A stretch of DNA of 64,000 bases from JAENVU01 sp031430375. Its GTDB lineage: Bacteria; Actinomycetota; Acidimicrobiia; IMCC26256; JAENVU01. Made by a program: the position numbers and the translations under genes. This document shows, piece by piece, positions 26,723 to 35,857 of the stretch. Below the pieces are notes generated by a model. The model did no database searches. It worked only from the letters and a program-made list of their open reading frames with translations, and was not told where the DNA came from. The number at the start of each line of letters is the position of its first letter. Within the stretch, counting starts at the first letter, position 1. The stretch lies in assembly GCA_031430375.1 (NCBI GenBank), contig JANPBJ010000149.1:1-64000 (forward strand), given 5' to 3'.

Positions 26723-26754
26723 AACCCCGCGAACTAAAACCCCGCGAACTAAAA
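26710..26754 (+). repeat. Triple 15-base tandem repeat carrying the stop codon
   Basis: CCCCGCGAACTAAAA stands three times in a row (26710-26724, 26725-26739, 26740-26754), then decays. Because 15 is a multiple of 3, each copy contains an in-frame TAA, so the secreted protein ends with three stop codons in the same frame. It looks like a slippage expansion. Confidence 0.9.
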
Positions 26755-26773
26755 CCCGCAGGGGTCCTCGCCC

Positions 26774-28372
26774 TTATGCCTGTTCCGTCGCAATGGCTTT
26801 GGCCCAGCGGTAGTCGGCCTTGCCCGACGGCGAGCGCACAATCTCATCGACGAGGTGCACTTCCTTCGGAACTTTGTAACCGGCGATGGAAGCACGGGCA
26901 TGGTCCGCGAGGGATTGGACGGTGGGGGTGGTCGTCCCCCGTGCCTTGACCACTGCGGCGACGCGCTCGCCCCAACGCTCATCAGGCACGCCGACGACGA
27001 CGACGTCGAACACATCGGGATGCGACTTCAACGCGAGCTCAACCTCTTCGGGGAAGATCTTCTCGCCACCGGAGTTGATGCTGACCGACCCGCGCCCGAG
27101 CAACGTGATCTGGCCGTCGTCCTCTACCCGGGCCATGTCACCGGGCATCACCCACCGCTCGCCGTTGAGCACTACAAACGTGGCCGCGGTCTTGGCCTCG
27201 TCCTTGTAGTAGCCGAGCGGCATGTAGCCCTTGCGCGCCAGGTGTCCGATCACTCCCGCACCCGGCACGAGCGGCACACCCTGATCGTCGATCACCATGG
27301 TGTGGTCACCCATCGTGAAGCGCGGCTTGCCTTCGGCGTCCGAGCTGGACACCGAACCCTGGAAGCCGGTCTCTGACGCACCGAGTGAATCCACGATCAT
27401 CACGTTGGGGAGCACTTCACCGATCTTCTGTTTCACCGCGGGCGACAGAATCGCACCGCCGGACCCGATGACGAAGAACTTCGAGAGGTCGTACTCCACG
27501 CCTCCATCTTCGAGGGCCTCGATCAACGGTCGGGCCATCGCGTCGCCGACCAAGCTGATCGTCATCACGTCTTCTCGCACCACCGTGCGCCAGACCTCGT
27601 GCGGGTCCATCTTCTTCTGCGCGCTCAGCACCAACGTGTTGCCCTGGAGCAACAACATGAGCGCGACCCATTGGGCGGCTCCATGCATCAACGGCGCGAT
27701 CGGGAACCCCACCAGCGTGCCGCCGTTTCGCGCCACCTCCACCACGGCATCAGGCGAGTCGAACACTCCGCCGCCGTTCATCAGGGCGCCGATCGTGGAG
27801 TGGAAGAAATCTTCCTGGCGCCACATCACACCCTTGGGCATTCCCGTGGTGCCGCCGGTGTAGAGCATGTAGAGGTCGTCACCGCTGCGCGGCAATGCGT
27901 ACCGGTCCGGCGAGGCCGCCGAGAGCACGTGTTCGTACTCCACTGCTCCAATCGCGTCCAGGTCCTCATCCGTTCCGTCCTCGATCGACACGAAGGTCGT
28001 GAGTTTCGGAGCTTGATCGCGCACCGCCGCAATACGCGGGATGAACTCGCGACCGTGGACCAGCGCCACCAGATCCGCGTTGTCGAACAGGTACGCGAGT
28101 TCGGCCTCCACGTAGCGGTAGTTCACGTTGATCGGAACCGCACGGGCCTTCCACGCGCCGAACATCGCCTCGACCCATTCGACTCCGTTATAGGCATAGA
28201 TGCCGACGTGGTCACCGACCTTGACGCCCGAGGCAATGAGATGGTTCGCGAGACGTGACGCGCGCTCGTCGAGTTCTGAAAACGTGAGGCGACGATCGCC
28301 ACACACCACCGCGGTGCGATCTGGCACTGTGCTGGCGACCGCTTCGAACAAGTCGGCGAAGTTCCATTCCAT
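26774..28372 (-). CDS. FadD19-like sterol-side-chain acyl-CoA ligase
   Basis: A 532-residue ligase very similar in its motifs to mycobacterial FadD19 (and FadD17): MLYTGGTTGMPKGVMWRQED, GDAMARPLIEAL, DSLGASETGFQG, GRGSVSINSGGEKIFPEEVE and SPSGKADYRWAKAI. FadD19 activates C26 sterol acids such as 3-oxo-cholest-4-en-26-oate. It begins 3 bases after the Ltp gene's stop and ends the DUF35-Ltp-ligase run, so all three likely serve sterol side-chain degradation. FadD17 remains an alternative. Confidence 0.88.
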   Translation of the reverse strand: MEWNFADLFEAVASTVPDRTAVVCGDRRLTFSELDERASRLANHLIASGVKVGDHVGIYAYNGVEWVEAMFGAWKARAVPINVNYRYVEAELAYLFDNADLVALVHGREFIPRIAAVRDQAPKLTTFVSIEDGTDEDLDAIGAVEYEHVLSAASPDRYALPRSGDDLYMLYTGGTTGMPKGVMWRQEDFFHSTIGALMNGGGVFDSPDAVVEVARNGGTLVGFPIAPLMHGAAQWVALMLLLQGNTLVLSAQKKMDPHEVWRTVVREDVMTISLVGDAMARPLIEALEDGGVEYDLSKFFVIGSGGAILSPAVKQKIGEVLPNVMIVDSLGASETGFQGSVSSSDAEGKPRFTMGDHTMVIDDQGVPLVPGAGVIGHLARKGYMPLGYYKDEAKTAATFVVLNGERWVMPGDMARVEDDGQITLLGRGSVSINSGGEKIFPEEVELALKSHPDVFDVVVVGVPDERWGERVAAVVKARGTTTPTVQSLADHARASIAGYKVPKEVHLVDEIVRSPSGKADYRWAKAIATEQA

Positions 28373-28375
28373 TGA

Positions 28376-29575
28376 CTATTTCCTCACAATCACGCAGCTG
28401 CCATGACCGAACAGGCCCTGGTTTACCGTGAGCCCGACTCGGGCCCCTTCAACTTGTCGGGCGCCCGCCTCACCGCGGACCTGCCAGGCCAGTTCGCACA
28501 CTTGGGCGATGGCCTGGGCCGGTACCGCTTCGCCGAAACACGCGAGTCCGCCGCTCGCATTCACCGGGATCCGCCCACCAATGGTGGTGTCGCCGTCACG
28601 CACCAGCCGTTCCGCCTCACCGGGCTTGCACAGCCCGATGTTCTCGTACCAGTCGAGTTCGAGCGCGGTCGAAAGGTCATACACCTCGGCGAGGTCGAGA
28701 TCCTCAGGTCCGATCCCGGCCTGTTCGTAGGCGGCGTACGCAATCGAGTCGCGAAAGCCGCGCTCGGGAGGCGTGACACCGAACGCAGAGTCGGTGGCGA
28801 AGTTCGGCATGTCGATCAGGGTGTTCGGGTAGCTCGGCGTCACGGTACTGACCCCTGCGACGCGCACCGGGTCGCTGATGCCGTGCGCCTTGGCGTAATC
28901 CATCGAACACACGATGAGCGCAGCCGCACCATCCGAGGTTGCGCAAATCTCGAGGAGGCGTAGCGGATCCGAGACAATCGGCGACGCGGCCACATCTTCG
29001 AGCGTCACTTCCTTGCGGAACCGCGCGTAGGGGTTCTCGAACCCGTGACGCGCATTCTTGACCTTCACCGCGGCGAAGTCCTCCTGGGTTGCCCCGTGGA
29101 GTTCCATTCTCCGCCGTGCGTACATCCCGAAATAGGTGGGGTTCGTTGCACCGAGAAGACGGAATCGCAACCAATCCGGATCGTCACCGCGCTCCCCCGC
29201 GTTGGGCGCGAGGAAACCCTTCGGCGTGGTGTCGGCACCAACCACCAACGCCACATCGACCATGCCCGCAAGAATCTGGGCGCGGGCCGCGTTCAGCGCG
29301 GTCGCTCCGCTCGCACACGCGGCGTACGACGACGAGACCGAGGCGCCCTGCCATCCCAACGCCTGCGCGAACGTGGCGCCCGCGACGTATCCGGGATACC
29401 CGTTACGCATCGTGTCGGCGCCACACACCAGCTGCACGTCGCGCCAGTCGACGTTGGCATCGGCAAGCGCAGCACGAGCCGCGACCACGCCGTACTCCAC
29501 GAAGTTTTTGCCCCATTTTCCCCAGGGATGCATCCCCACTCCGAGGACTGCGATGTCGCGCGCGTTCTCGCTCAT
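28376..29575 (-). CDS. Ltp-type thiolase-fold aldolase-like protein
   Basis: A 399-residue SCP-x/Ltp family protein. Cys87 is kept (AACASGA), but the thiolase GHP motif is replaced: the segment reads ASGGLACFGEAVPAQA, so the catalytic His is missing. Known GHP-less relatives such as Ltp2 are retro-aldol lyases that remove the last side-chain carbons of sterols together with a DUF35 protein. The start ATG at 29575 overlaps the DUF35 stop (ATGA). An aldolase role is thus likely, but Ltp2-specific tyrosines could not be aligned by eye. Confidence 0.85.
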   Translation of the reverse strand: MSENARDIAVLGVGMHPWGKWGKNFVEYGVVAARAALADANVDWRDVQLVCGADTMRNGYPGYVAGATFAQALGWQGASVSSSYAACASGATALNAARAQILAGMVDVALVVGADTTPKGFLAPNAGERGDDPDWLRFRLLGATNPTYFGMYARRRMELHGATQEDFAAVKVKNARHGFENPYARFRKEVTLEDVAASPIVSDPLRLLEICATSDGAAALIVCSMDYAKAHGISDPVRVAGVSTVTPSYPNTLIDMPNFATDSAFGVTPPERGFRDSIAYAAYEQAGIGPEDLDLAEVYDLSTALELDWYENIGLCKPGEAERLVRDGDTTIGGRIPVNASGGLACFGEAVPAQAIAQVCELAWQVRGEAGARQVEGARVGLTVNQGLFGHGSCVIVRK

Positions 29576-30000
29576 GCGCTCACCGGCTTCCATTGCCAGA
29601 TCACGAACTCACTGTCGTCGTCTTCGAAGAGGGTGCCCAGCGTGAGTTCAACTTCGGTCCCCACGGTGAGAGAAGCGGGGTCGAACTCGGGTGCCAGCGG
29701 CCCGAGCACCACCATCTGCTCGTCGGCGAGCTCGACCGCCACCACGGTGTACGGCACAAACGGGTCCGCGGCTACATACGGGGCGGGGGGTTGATAGTGG
29801 TTGGTAGTCCATGACCAGACCCGACCACGCCGGGAGAGCTCAACCTCCTCGAGTTCTTCGGTGGGCGCGGCAGGATTGCGCGAGAAGGCCAGGTTCTTCG
29901 GGAAGAAGAAACTGCCGGTCTCCGCACCCCGACTCGCGAGCAGTGCGGGCTCGTCGCCGAGGGTGAACCAGCCATCAACGGCGGCAACTCGGGTCTTCAT
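29572..30000 (-). CDS. DUF35 OB-fold protein lacking zinc cysteines
   Basis: A 142-residue DUF35-type OB-fold protein (ELSRRGRVWSWTTNHYQPP; PYTVVAVELADEQMVVLGP). The region that holds the four-Cys zinc ribbon in the family, including the gene at 173, contains none here (SRGAETGSFFFPKNLAFSR). It is coupled to the Ltp gene by a 4-base overlap and probably forms its obligatory partner. Some DUF35 subunits tolerate zinc loss, so function may be kept. Confidence 0.83.
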   Translation of the reverse strand: MKTRVAAVDGWFTLGDEPALLASRGAETGSFFFPKNLAFSRNPAAPTEELEEVELSRRGRVWSWTTNHYQPPAPYVAADPFVPYTVVAVELADEQMVVLGPLAPEFDPASLTVGTEVELTLGTLFEDDDSEFVIWQWKPVSA

Positions 30001-30243
30001 GGCGGGGCAGCCTACAGAGCCAATCCCCGGAATCGTTCGGTCGGGGCGGTCGCCTCCGACGCGGCAATCACGGGCCCCAACTCGGCGGCGATCTGGCGGA
30101 CCTACGCCAGGTACTTGGCGTTGATCCCCGTCTTCACCTCGAAGGGTTGTGTGGATTTTGTTGTCGGGATGTCGTGCAAACCTGACACGGGCGTCATACG
30201 ATGCGCGAGCGGCGCCGGGGGGCCCGCACCAGGGGGTCGAAGC
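30001..30243. other. Intergenic region with a possible gene remnant and promoter
   Basis: On the minus strand, 30155 to 30013 reads as protein-like sequence (EVKTGINAKYLA, a TAG stop, then VRQIAAELGPVIAASEATA), which could be a decayed C-terminus of an unknown gene. On the plus strand a TACGAT hexamer (30197-30202) may be the -10 box of the transporter operon; no clear -35 was found. Confidence 0.35.
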
Positions 30244-31839
30244 ATGAAGGTACGACGTCAGACAACGTTGCGGACCGCGATCGTCGCCGGTATCGCGATC
30301 GGGACCGCGGTCCTGACCGGCTGCACTGGAGCCGATAGCAGCGGCGGGGGTGGTGACAACCTCCGCTATGGGTACGACCTGGAGACCCAGTTCACCAACA
30401 CCTTCGACCCGGGTGGGAAGAACGGGTCGACCGGTGATTGCGACACGATCGTGACGTCGTTCATCTACGACGGCCTACTGCGGCGCGACCAGGCAACCGG
30501 CGAGTCGATCCCCGGCATCGCGACGAGTTGGGAGGTGACCGGCGACGAGAAGCGCTCGATCACGTTCCACCTGCGTAACGACGTCGAGTTCTCCGACGGC
30601 GAGAAGCTCGATGCGGCTGCGGTGAAAGCGAGCTTGGATCACAACAACGAGAACGACCAACTTTCGGGGCTCGACCACATCGACAATGTCGAGGTCGTGG
30701 ATTCAACGACGGTCACGGTCAACCTCAAGGACGACCAGTCGACGCCGTTCATCTACAACATGGGCGCCGGGCGCGACGGTCAGATCCTGTCGCCGAAGTC
30801 ACTCAAGACCGCGGCCAAGAAGCCGGTGGGGTCGGGACCGTTCATGCTCGAGAGCTTCACGCCCGGCCAGGGCATGGTGCTGGTCAAGAACCCGAAGTAC
30901 TGGGACACCCAGAGCTATGACTTCCCCGGCATCGAGTTCGTGCAGGCCGGTACCGGACCGCCGGCAGTCCTGCGGTTCAAGGCCGGCGACCTCGATCTCG
31001 TGCGGTTCGAAGCCGAATCGCTGCCAGTCCTGCGCAAGGATGCCAACGCCAATGTGGTGATCAAGGCCACCGAGGCGTACCTCCAGTTTCAATTCCGGCT
31101 CGGCTACAACGACGGACGGACCACCCCGTTCGCGAATCCGCTCGTCCGTAAGGCGGTGCGGTTCGCGATCGATCCGAAGAAGATCAACGATCTCGTGCAA
31201 CTCGGTGAAGGCGCGATCGCCACCCAGGCTCTTCCCGAGGAGTCGCCCGGTTACAACGGCGACATCGCAGATGACTACGCCTATGACCCGGACGAGGCGA
31301 AGCGGTTGCTGACCGAGGCCGGTTACCCGGACGGGTTCGAGTTCACGATGGTGATCCCCGGTCCGGGCATCGAGAACATGAACCGACAGGGCGAGCTCCT
31401 GCAAAACATGCTCGCGGATGTCGGGATTACCGCGAAGATCGTTCCGGTGCAAGGCAACGACATCGCGACCAACTACTACATCAGCGGTGGCGGCGACGCG
31501 TTTGCCGCCGCGCGGTTGGCATCGAGCTTTTACCCCGGCGCGTACTTCGACCAGTTCGGCAAGTTCCAGTTCGTTCCAATCTGGAACAAGGCGCAGCGAG
31601 ACGATATTGATGACCTCACGCTCCGAGCCCAGGGTTCGAAGGACCCCGCGGAGACTGCCCGGTTGACCCAGGAGGCGGCCAAGATCGTGAGCGACGAGGC
31701 GCTCGAAGTGCCGATCGCGTTCATGCCGCAGTTCCTCGCCACGGCGAAGGATCGCGTCGGTGGGGTCGTCGGCGGTCAGCGCAACATTTGTGACCCGCCC
31801 GATCTCTCGGGCTTGAAGATGAAGGCCGGGAAGACTTAG
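30244..31839 (+). CDS. dppA: Oligopeptide/dipeptide ABC transporter substrate-binding lipoprotein
   Basis: A 531-residue family 5 solute-binding protein. The N-terminus is a lipoprotein signal ending in the lipobox LTGC, so it is anchored outside the membrane. Typical segments include TSWEVTGDEKRSITFHLRNDVEFSDG, DLVRFEAESLPVL and RKAVRFAIDPKKIND. GGGGG lies 7 bases before the ATG at 30244. It opens a four-gene operon with two permeases and a fused ATPase. Peptides are the usual ligand, though nickel, sugars or other solutes occur in this family. Confidence 0.92.
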   Translation: MKVRRQTTLRTAIVAGIAIGTAVLTGCTGADSSGGGGDNLRYGYDLETQFTNTFDPGGKNGSTGDCDTIVTSFIYDGLLRRDQATGESIPGIATSWEVTGDEKRSITFHLRNDVEFSDGEKLDAAAVKASLDHNNENDQLSGLDHIDNVEVVDSTTVTVNLKDDQSTPFIYNMGAGRDGQILSPKSLKTAAKKPVGSGPFMLESFTPGQGMVLVKNPKYWDTQSYDFPGIEFVQAGTGPPAVLRFKAGDLDLVRFEAESLPVLRKDANANVVIKATEAYLQFQFRLGYNDGRTTPFANPLVRKAVRFAIDPKKINDLVQLGEGAIATQALPEESPGYNGDIADDYAYDPDEAKRLLTEAGYPDGFEFTMVIPGPGIENMNRQGELLQNMLADVGITAKIVPVQGNDIATNYYISGGGDAFAAARLASSFYPGAYFDQFGKFQFVPIWNKAQRDDIDDLTLRAQGSKDPAETARLTQEAAKIVSDEALEVPIAFMPQFLATAKDRVGGVVGGQRNICDPPDLSGLKMKAGKT

Positions 31840-31870
31840 GTCTCGGTCTAGGTCGAGGAGCGCAGGAACA

Positions 31871-32818
31871 GTGGGGGCCTATGTAGCGCGCAGGCTCGGC
31901 GCTCTGGTCCCGCTGCTCGTCATCATCTCGTTCATTGTCTTCTCGCTCTCGCAACTGTTGCCCGGAGATCCGGCGATCGTGCTCGCCGGTGGACAGAAGG
32001 CCACCCCGGAGGGCATCGCGCGCGCCCGCGAGAAGCTGCACCTGGACGAATCGTTCGTCGAGCAATACATCATCTGGCTCGGCGACACCGCGCAGGGTGA
32101 TCTCGGTGAATCGTTCTTCGACCACCGTACCGTGGCGGAGTCCATCTCGAGTCGGTTTCCGGTCACGCTGTCCCTTGCGCTCGGTGCCTTGTTCTTGACG
32201 GTCCTCATCGGGGTTCCGCTCGGCATCCTGGCCGCGGTACGCCAAGGCGGCATCGTCGACCGACTCATCACCATGGTGTCGAGTGTCGCGCTCGCGATGC
32301 CGGACTTCTGGTTGGGAATGATCCTGATCTCGCTGTTTGCCGTGACCTTCCGGGTGCTGCCGTCGGGCGGCTATGAGGGACTGTTGAGCTCTCCAGCCGG
32401 GTGGGCCACCCACCTCTACCTGCCCTGGATCGCGATGGGTATCCCCGGCGGAGCGGGCCTGGCTCGCCAGGTCCGGGGCGCGATGATCGACGCGTTGGAA
32501 CAGGACTACATCCGCACGGCCGAGTCCAAGGGGTTGCGACGGCGGGTGGTGGTGTTCAAGCACGCATTGAAGAACGCGTCCCTCGCGCCGGTGACGGTTC
32601 TAGGTATCGGCTTTGCCTACATGCTCGGCGGCTCCGTGATCATCGAACGCATTTTCACGTTGCCCGGCATGGGCCAGTACTTCTTCATCGCGCTGTTCAA
32701 GAAGGACCTCCCCGTGATCCAAGGGGTCGTCCTCCTCAGCGCGTTGATCTTCGTCGTCCTCAATCTCGTCGTGGATGTCCTGTACGCCTACCTCAACCCG
32801 AAGGTCAGGTTGGGATGA
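31871..32818 (+). CDS. dppB: Peptide ABC transporter permease (DppB/OppB type)
   Basis: A 315-residue inner-membrane permease with six hydrophobic segments; ARRLGALVPLLVIISFIVFSL is the family's first helix, and EQDYIRTAESKGLRRR is the EAA-like loop that contacts the ATPase. Starts with GTG and has AGGA upstream. Its TGA overlaps the next permease's ATG (ATGA). Confidence 0.93.
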   Translation: MGAYVARRLGALVPLLVIISFIVFSLSQLLPGDPAIVLAGGQKATPEGIARAREKLHLDESFVEQYIIWLGDTAQGDLGESFFDHRTVAESISSRFPVTLSLALGALFLTVLIGVPLGILAAVRQGGIVDRLITMVSSVALAMPDFWLGMILISLFAVTFRVLPSGGYEGLLSSPAGWATHLYLPWIAMGIPGGAGLARQVRGAMIDALEQDYIRTAESKGLRRRVVVFKHALKNASLAPVTVLGIGFAYMLGGSVIIERIFTLPGMGQYFFIALFKKDLPVIQGVVLLSALIFVVLNLVVDVLYAYLNPKVRLG

Positions 32819-33708
32819 CGGACGCAGCGCTGGAGCCCGACAAGCAGCTGGATGCGACCGGGCCCTCCCCGTGGGGCCGTGTCCTACGGCGCTTCGTGCG
32901 GAGCGGTCCGGCGATGACCGGGCTCGTGATCGTGGTGCTGCTGGTCTTGACGGCCCTGTTCGCGTCCGTGCTGGCGCCTTACGGTCAGGGCCCGGACTTC
33001 GAACCCGATCTCGGTCCAACGGCCAAGCATTGGCTCGGGACGAACAGCATCGGCCGGGACCTGCTGACGCGGCTGATCTATGGCGCCCAGTCGTCGATGT
33101 TCGTCGCGTTCTTGGTCGTCACGATCGCAACGTCGATCGCGCTGGTGCTCGGATTGGTATCCGGCTATTTCGGCGGCTGGGTCGGCGCGGTCATTGACCG
33201 GTGTATGGACGCGCTGTTCACCTTCCCGCCGTTAACCCTCGCCCTGGCGATCGCCGCGCTGCTCGGCCCGAGCCTCACCAACGCGTCGCTTGCGATCGCG
33301 GTGGTCTTCGTCCCGGGGCTGATGCGGGTCATTCGTTCTCAAGTCCTGGCGGTTCGGGAGGAGTCGTTCATCGAGGCGGCTCGTTCGGTGGGGGCCAAGG
33401 ATGCTCGGATGCTGCGCAAGCATGTACTGCCGAATGTGGTCTCTCCTGTGATCGTGCAGGCCGCGCTGGCCTTCGGGTACGCCATCAGCGCCGAGGCCGG
33501 CCTCTCGTTTCTCGGTTTGGGCGTGACCCAACCGACATCGAGCTGGGGCGTGATGTTGGCAGAGGCCTACGCCAAGATCCTCGAGTCCCAGTGGCTCCTG
33601 GTGCCTCCGGCGTTCGCGATTCTGTTGGCGATCCTCGCGTTCAACCTGGTGGGCGACGGCCTCCGCGACGCCCTCGGCCGTGAAGCCATCGCCGTGGAAG
33701 GACCGTGA
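32815..33708 (+). CDS. dppC: Peptide ABC transporter permease (DppC/OppC type)
   Basis: A 297-residue permease partner of the preceding gene. It has the usual cytoplasmic N-terminal stretch, the HWLGTNSIGRDLLTRLIYGAQ motif, and the EAA loop EESFIEAARSVGAKDARML. Coupled by ATGA to the upstream gene and by GTGA to the ATPase gene downstream. Confidence 0.93.
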   Translation: MTDAALEPDKQLDATGPSPWGRVLRRFVRSGPAMTGLVIVVLLVLTALFASVLAPYGQGPDFEPDLGPTAKHWLGTNSIGRDLLTRLIYGAQSSMFVAFLVVTIATSIALVLGLVSGYFGGWVGAVIDRCMDALFTFPPLTLALAIAALLGPSLTNASLAIAVVFVPGLMRVIRSQVLAVREESFIEAARSVGAKDARMLRKHVLPNVVSPVIVQAALAFGYAISAEAGLSFLGLGVTQPTSSWGVMLAEAYAKILESQWLLVPPAFAILLAILAFNLVGDGLRDALGREAIAVEGP

Positions 33709-35825
33709 CCGTGAGCGCGAGCGAGGTGCCGCTGCTAGAGGTCGTGGATCTCACAGTTGAGTTCGGTACCTCGGCTGGCACGGTGCGTGTCGTCGATGGT
33801 GTGAGCTTCGCGGTCAATCGCGGTCAGACCCTCGGTCTCGTCGGTGAGAGTGGTTGCGGGAAGAGCGTCTCCTCCCTCGCAGTCATGGGACTGATCCCGC
33901 GGCGGAACGCTCGCGTCCGTGCAACTACGCTCCGGTTAGGCGACCATGACCTCCGGACCATCGGCCACGCAGAGCTCCGCGCACTACGGGGTCCCGAGAT
34001 GGCAATGATTTTCCAGGAACCGATGACGAGCCTGAACCCGGCGTTCACCGTCGGCAATCAGATCGCCGAGACGGTACGCGCCCACCAGCGCGTCGGACGT
34101 TCGGCCGCCAATGCCAAGGCCGTGGAGATGCTCGACCGCGTAGGGATTCCCGATCCACACCGGCGGGTCAAGGACTATCCGCACGCGTTCTCGGGAGGGA
34201 TGCGGCAGCGGGCAATGATCGCGATGGCGCTGGCCAACGATCCGAAGTTGCTGATCGCGGATGAACCCACCACTGCGCTCGACGTCACGATCCAGGCTCA
34301 GATCCTCGAGCTGCTCCGGACCCTGCAACACGAGACCGGCATGGCGATCGTCTTCGTGACTCACGATCTCGGCGTGGTCGCCGACATCTGTGACCGGGTG
34401 GTGGTGATGTACGCGGGCCAGGTGGTGGAGGAGTCACCGCTCGACCCGCTGTACGCGTCACCCCGGCATCCGTACTCCGCTGGGCTCCTGGCGTCGATGC
34501 CCCAAACCGCCTTGCCCGGCCAGCCGCTCACCGTCATTCGCGGTCAGGTCCCGAGCCCGCAGGATTGGCCCCATGGATGCCGGTTCGCCGAGCGTTGCGA
34601 CCATTCCGAGCCTCGTTGTGTGGAGGATCCGGTGGCATGGACCGCAATGGCCGACGCCGGAGTCCGTTGCGCGCGCGCGGAGTCCATCACACTCGTTGGC
34701 ACGGCCGAGCTCGGCGGATCGCGAACGAATTCGGCGCGTGGAGATTCGGCTCGGGGGGATTCGGCCGGTGTGGATCCGGCTCGTGCGCCCGCGGATGCAC
34801 TGGTCTCGGTCGTCGGTCTCGCCAAGGCGTTTCCGGTGCGCAGCGCGTTGTTGCGACGTCAGCTCGGCCTTGTGCGTGCCGTCGACGGTGTGGACTTCGA
34901 GATCGCCGCCGGGGAGACGCTGGGATTGGTCGGCGAGTCGGGGTCGGGCAAGTCCACGGTGGCGCGGCTCGTGTTGCGGTTGATCGAGCCGAGTGCAGGA
35001 AGGGTCTTGGTGGCCGGACTGGATGTCACGGCGCTCGCAAAGGGGCCCTTACGTAACGCACGCGGCGAGATGCAGATGGTGTTTCAAGACCCCTACTCGT
35101 CACTCGATCCGCGCCAGACCATCGCCGAGGCGATCGGGGAGCCGATCGAAGTTCACCGCGGTGTGAAGGGCCGCGTGCGTGACCAACGCGTCACCGAGTT
35201 GCTTGCGCACGTGGGAATCGGCGCCGACGCCCTCCGCCGGTATGCGTACGAGTTCTCGGGCGGGCAACGTCAGCGCATCGCGATCGCTCGCGCGCTCGCC
35301 CTGGACCCGAAGCTCGTGGTGCTGGACGAACCGGTCTCATCCCTCGATGTGTCGACCCAATCGCAGGTGATCAACCTACTCATCGATCTTCAGGATCGGC
35401 TCGGTCTCACGTATCTGTTCATCGCGCACGATCTTTCGGTCGTCCGCCATATCTCGGATCGCATCGCGGTGATGTACCTCGGCCGTATCGTCGAGCAGGG
35501 ACCGGCGGAAGAGGTCTATACCCGCCCGCGCCACCCCTACACCGAGGCGTTGCTCTCCGCGATTCCGCTTCCGGATCCCCACTATCAACGCAACCGGCCG
35601 CGTATTGTTCTGCACGGCGATGTGCCCAGTCCGCTTGCGCCACCTTCCGGCTGCCGGTTCCGAACTCGGTGCCAGTACGCGATGGACGTGTGTGCGCACG
35701 AAGATCCCCCGGCGTTCAGTGCGCCGGGAGGAACCACGGTGGCGTGCCACTTGCACACCACCGGTCCCCAACTCGCAGGCGAACCCGTCACCGGGCTGGC
35801 CGTCGGGACAGGGACGCCACGGTGA
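33705..35825 (+). CDS. dppD: Fused DppD-DppF double ATPase
   Basis: A 706-residue fusion of two ABC ATPase units that are separate proteins in most bacteria. Unit 1 (about 1-320) has Walker A GESGCGKS and signature FSGGMRQR; unit 2 (about 360-700) has GESGSGKS and FSGGQRQR. Each ends in the oligopeptide C-terminal module with four cysteines (CRFAERC...C...C and CRFRTRC...C...C), the set reported to hold an iron-sulfur cluster in mycobacterial Dpp ATPases. A short linker with repeats SARGDSARGDS joins the halves. GTG start, coupled to the permease gene. Confidence 0.92.
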   Translation: MTVSASEVPLLEVVDLTVEFGTSAGTVRVVDGVSFAVNRGQTLGLVGESGCGKSVSSLAVMGLIPRRNARVRATTLRLGDHDLRTIGHAELRALRGPEMAMIFQEPMTSLNPAFTVGNQIAETVRAHQRVGRSAANAKAVEMLDRVGIPDPHRRVKDYPHAFSGGMRQRAMIAMALANDPKLLIADEPTTALDVTIQAQILELLRTLQHETGMAIVFVTHDLGVVADICDRVVVMYAGQVVEESPLDPLYASPRHPYSAGLLASMPQTALPGQPLTVIRGQVPSPQDWPHGCRFAERCDHSEPRCVEDPVAWTAMADAGVRCARAESITLVGTAELGGSRTNSARGDSARGDSAGVDPARAPADALVSVVGLAKAFPVRSALLRRQLGLVRAVDGVDFEIAAGETLGLVGESGSGKSTVARLVLRLIEPSAGRVLVAGLDVTALAKGPLRNARGEMQMVFQDPYSSLDPRQTIAEAIGEPIEVHRGVKGRVRDQRVTELLAHVGIGADALRRYAYEFSGGQRQRIAIARALALDPKLVVLDEPVSSLDVSTQSQVINLLIDLQDRLGLTYLFIAHDLSVVRHISDRIAVMYLGRIVEQGPAEEVYTRPRHPYTEALLSAIPLPDPHYQRNRPRIVLHGDVPSPLAPPSGCRFRTRCQYAMDVCAHEDPPAFSAPGGTTVACHLHTTGPQLAGEPVTGLAVGTGTPR

Positions 35826-35857
35826 CATGCGACCACGGTCGCAGAATGGGGAGAGAC

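Noticed and set aside
26710..26754. Short tandem repeats considered as a CRISPR or phage attachment site
   Set aside because: Only three 15-base units without spacers, inside the end of one gene; no integrase or cas genes in the window.
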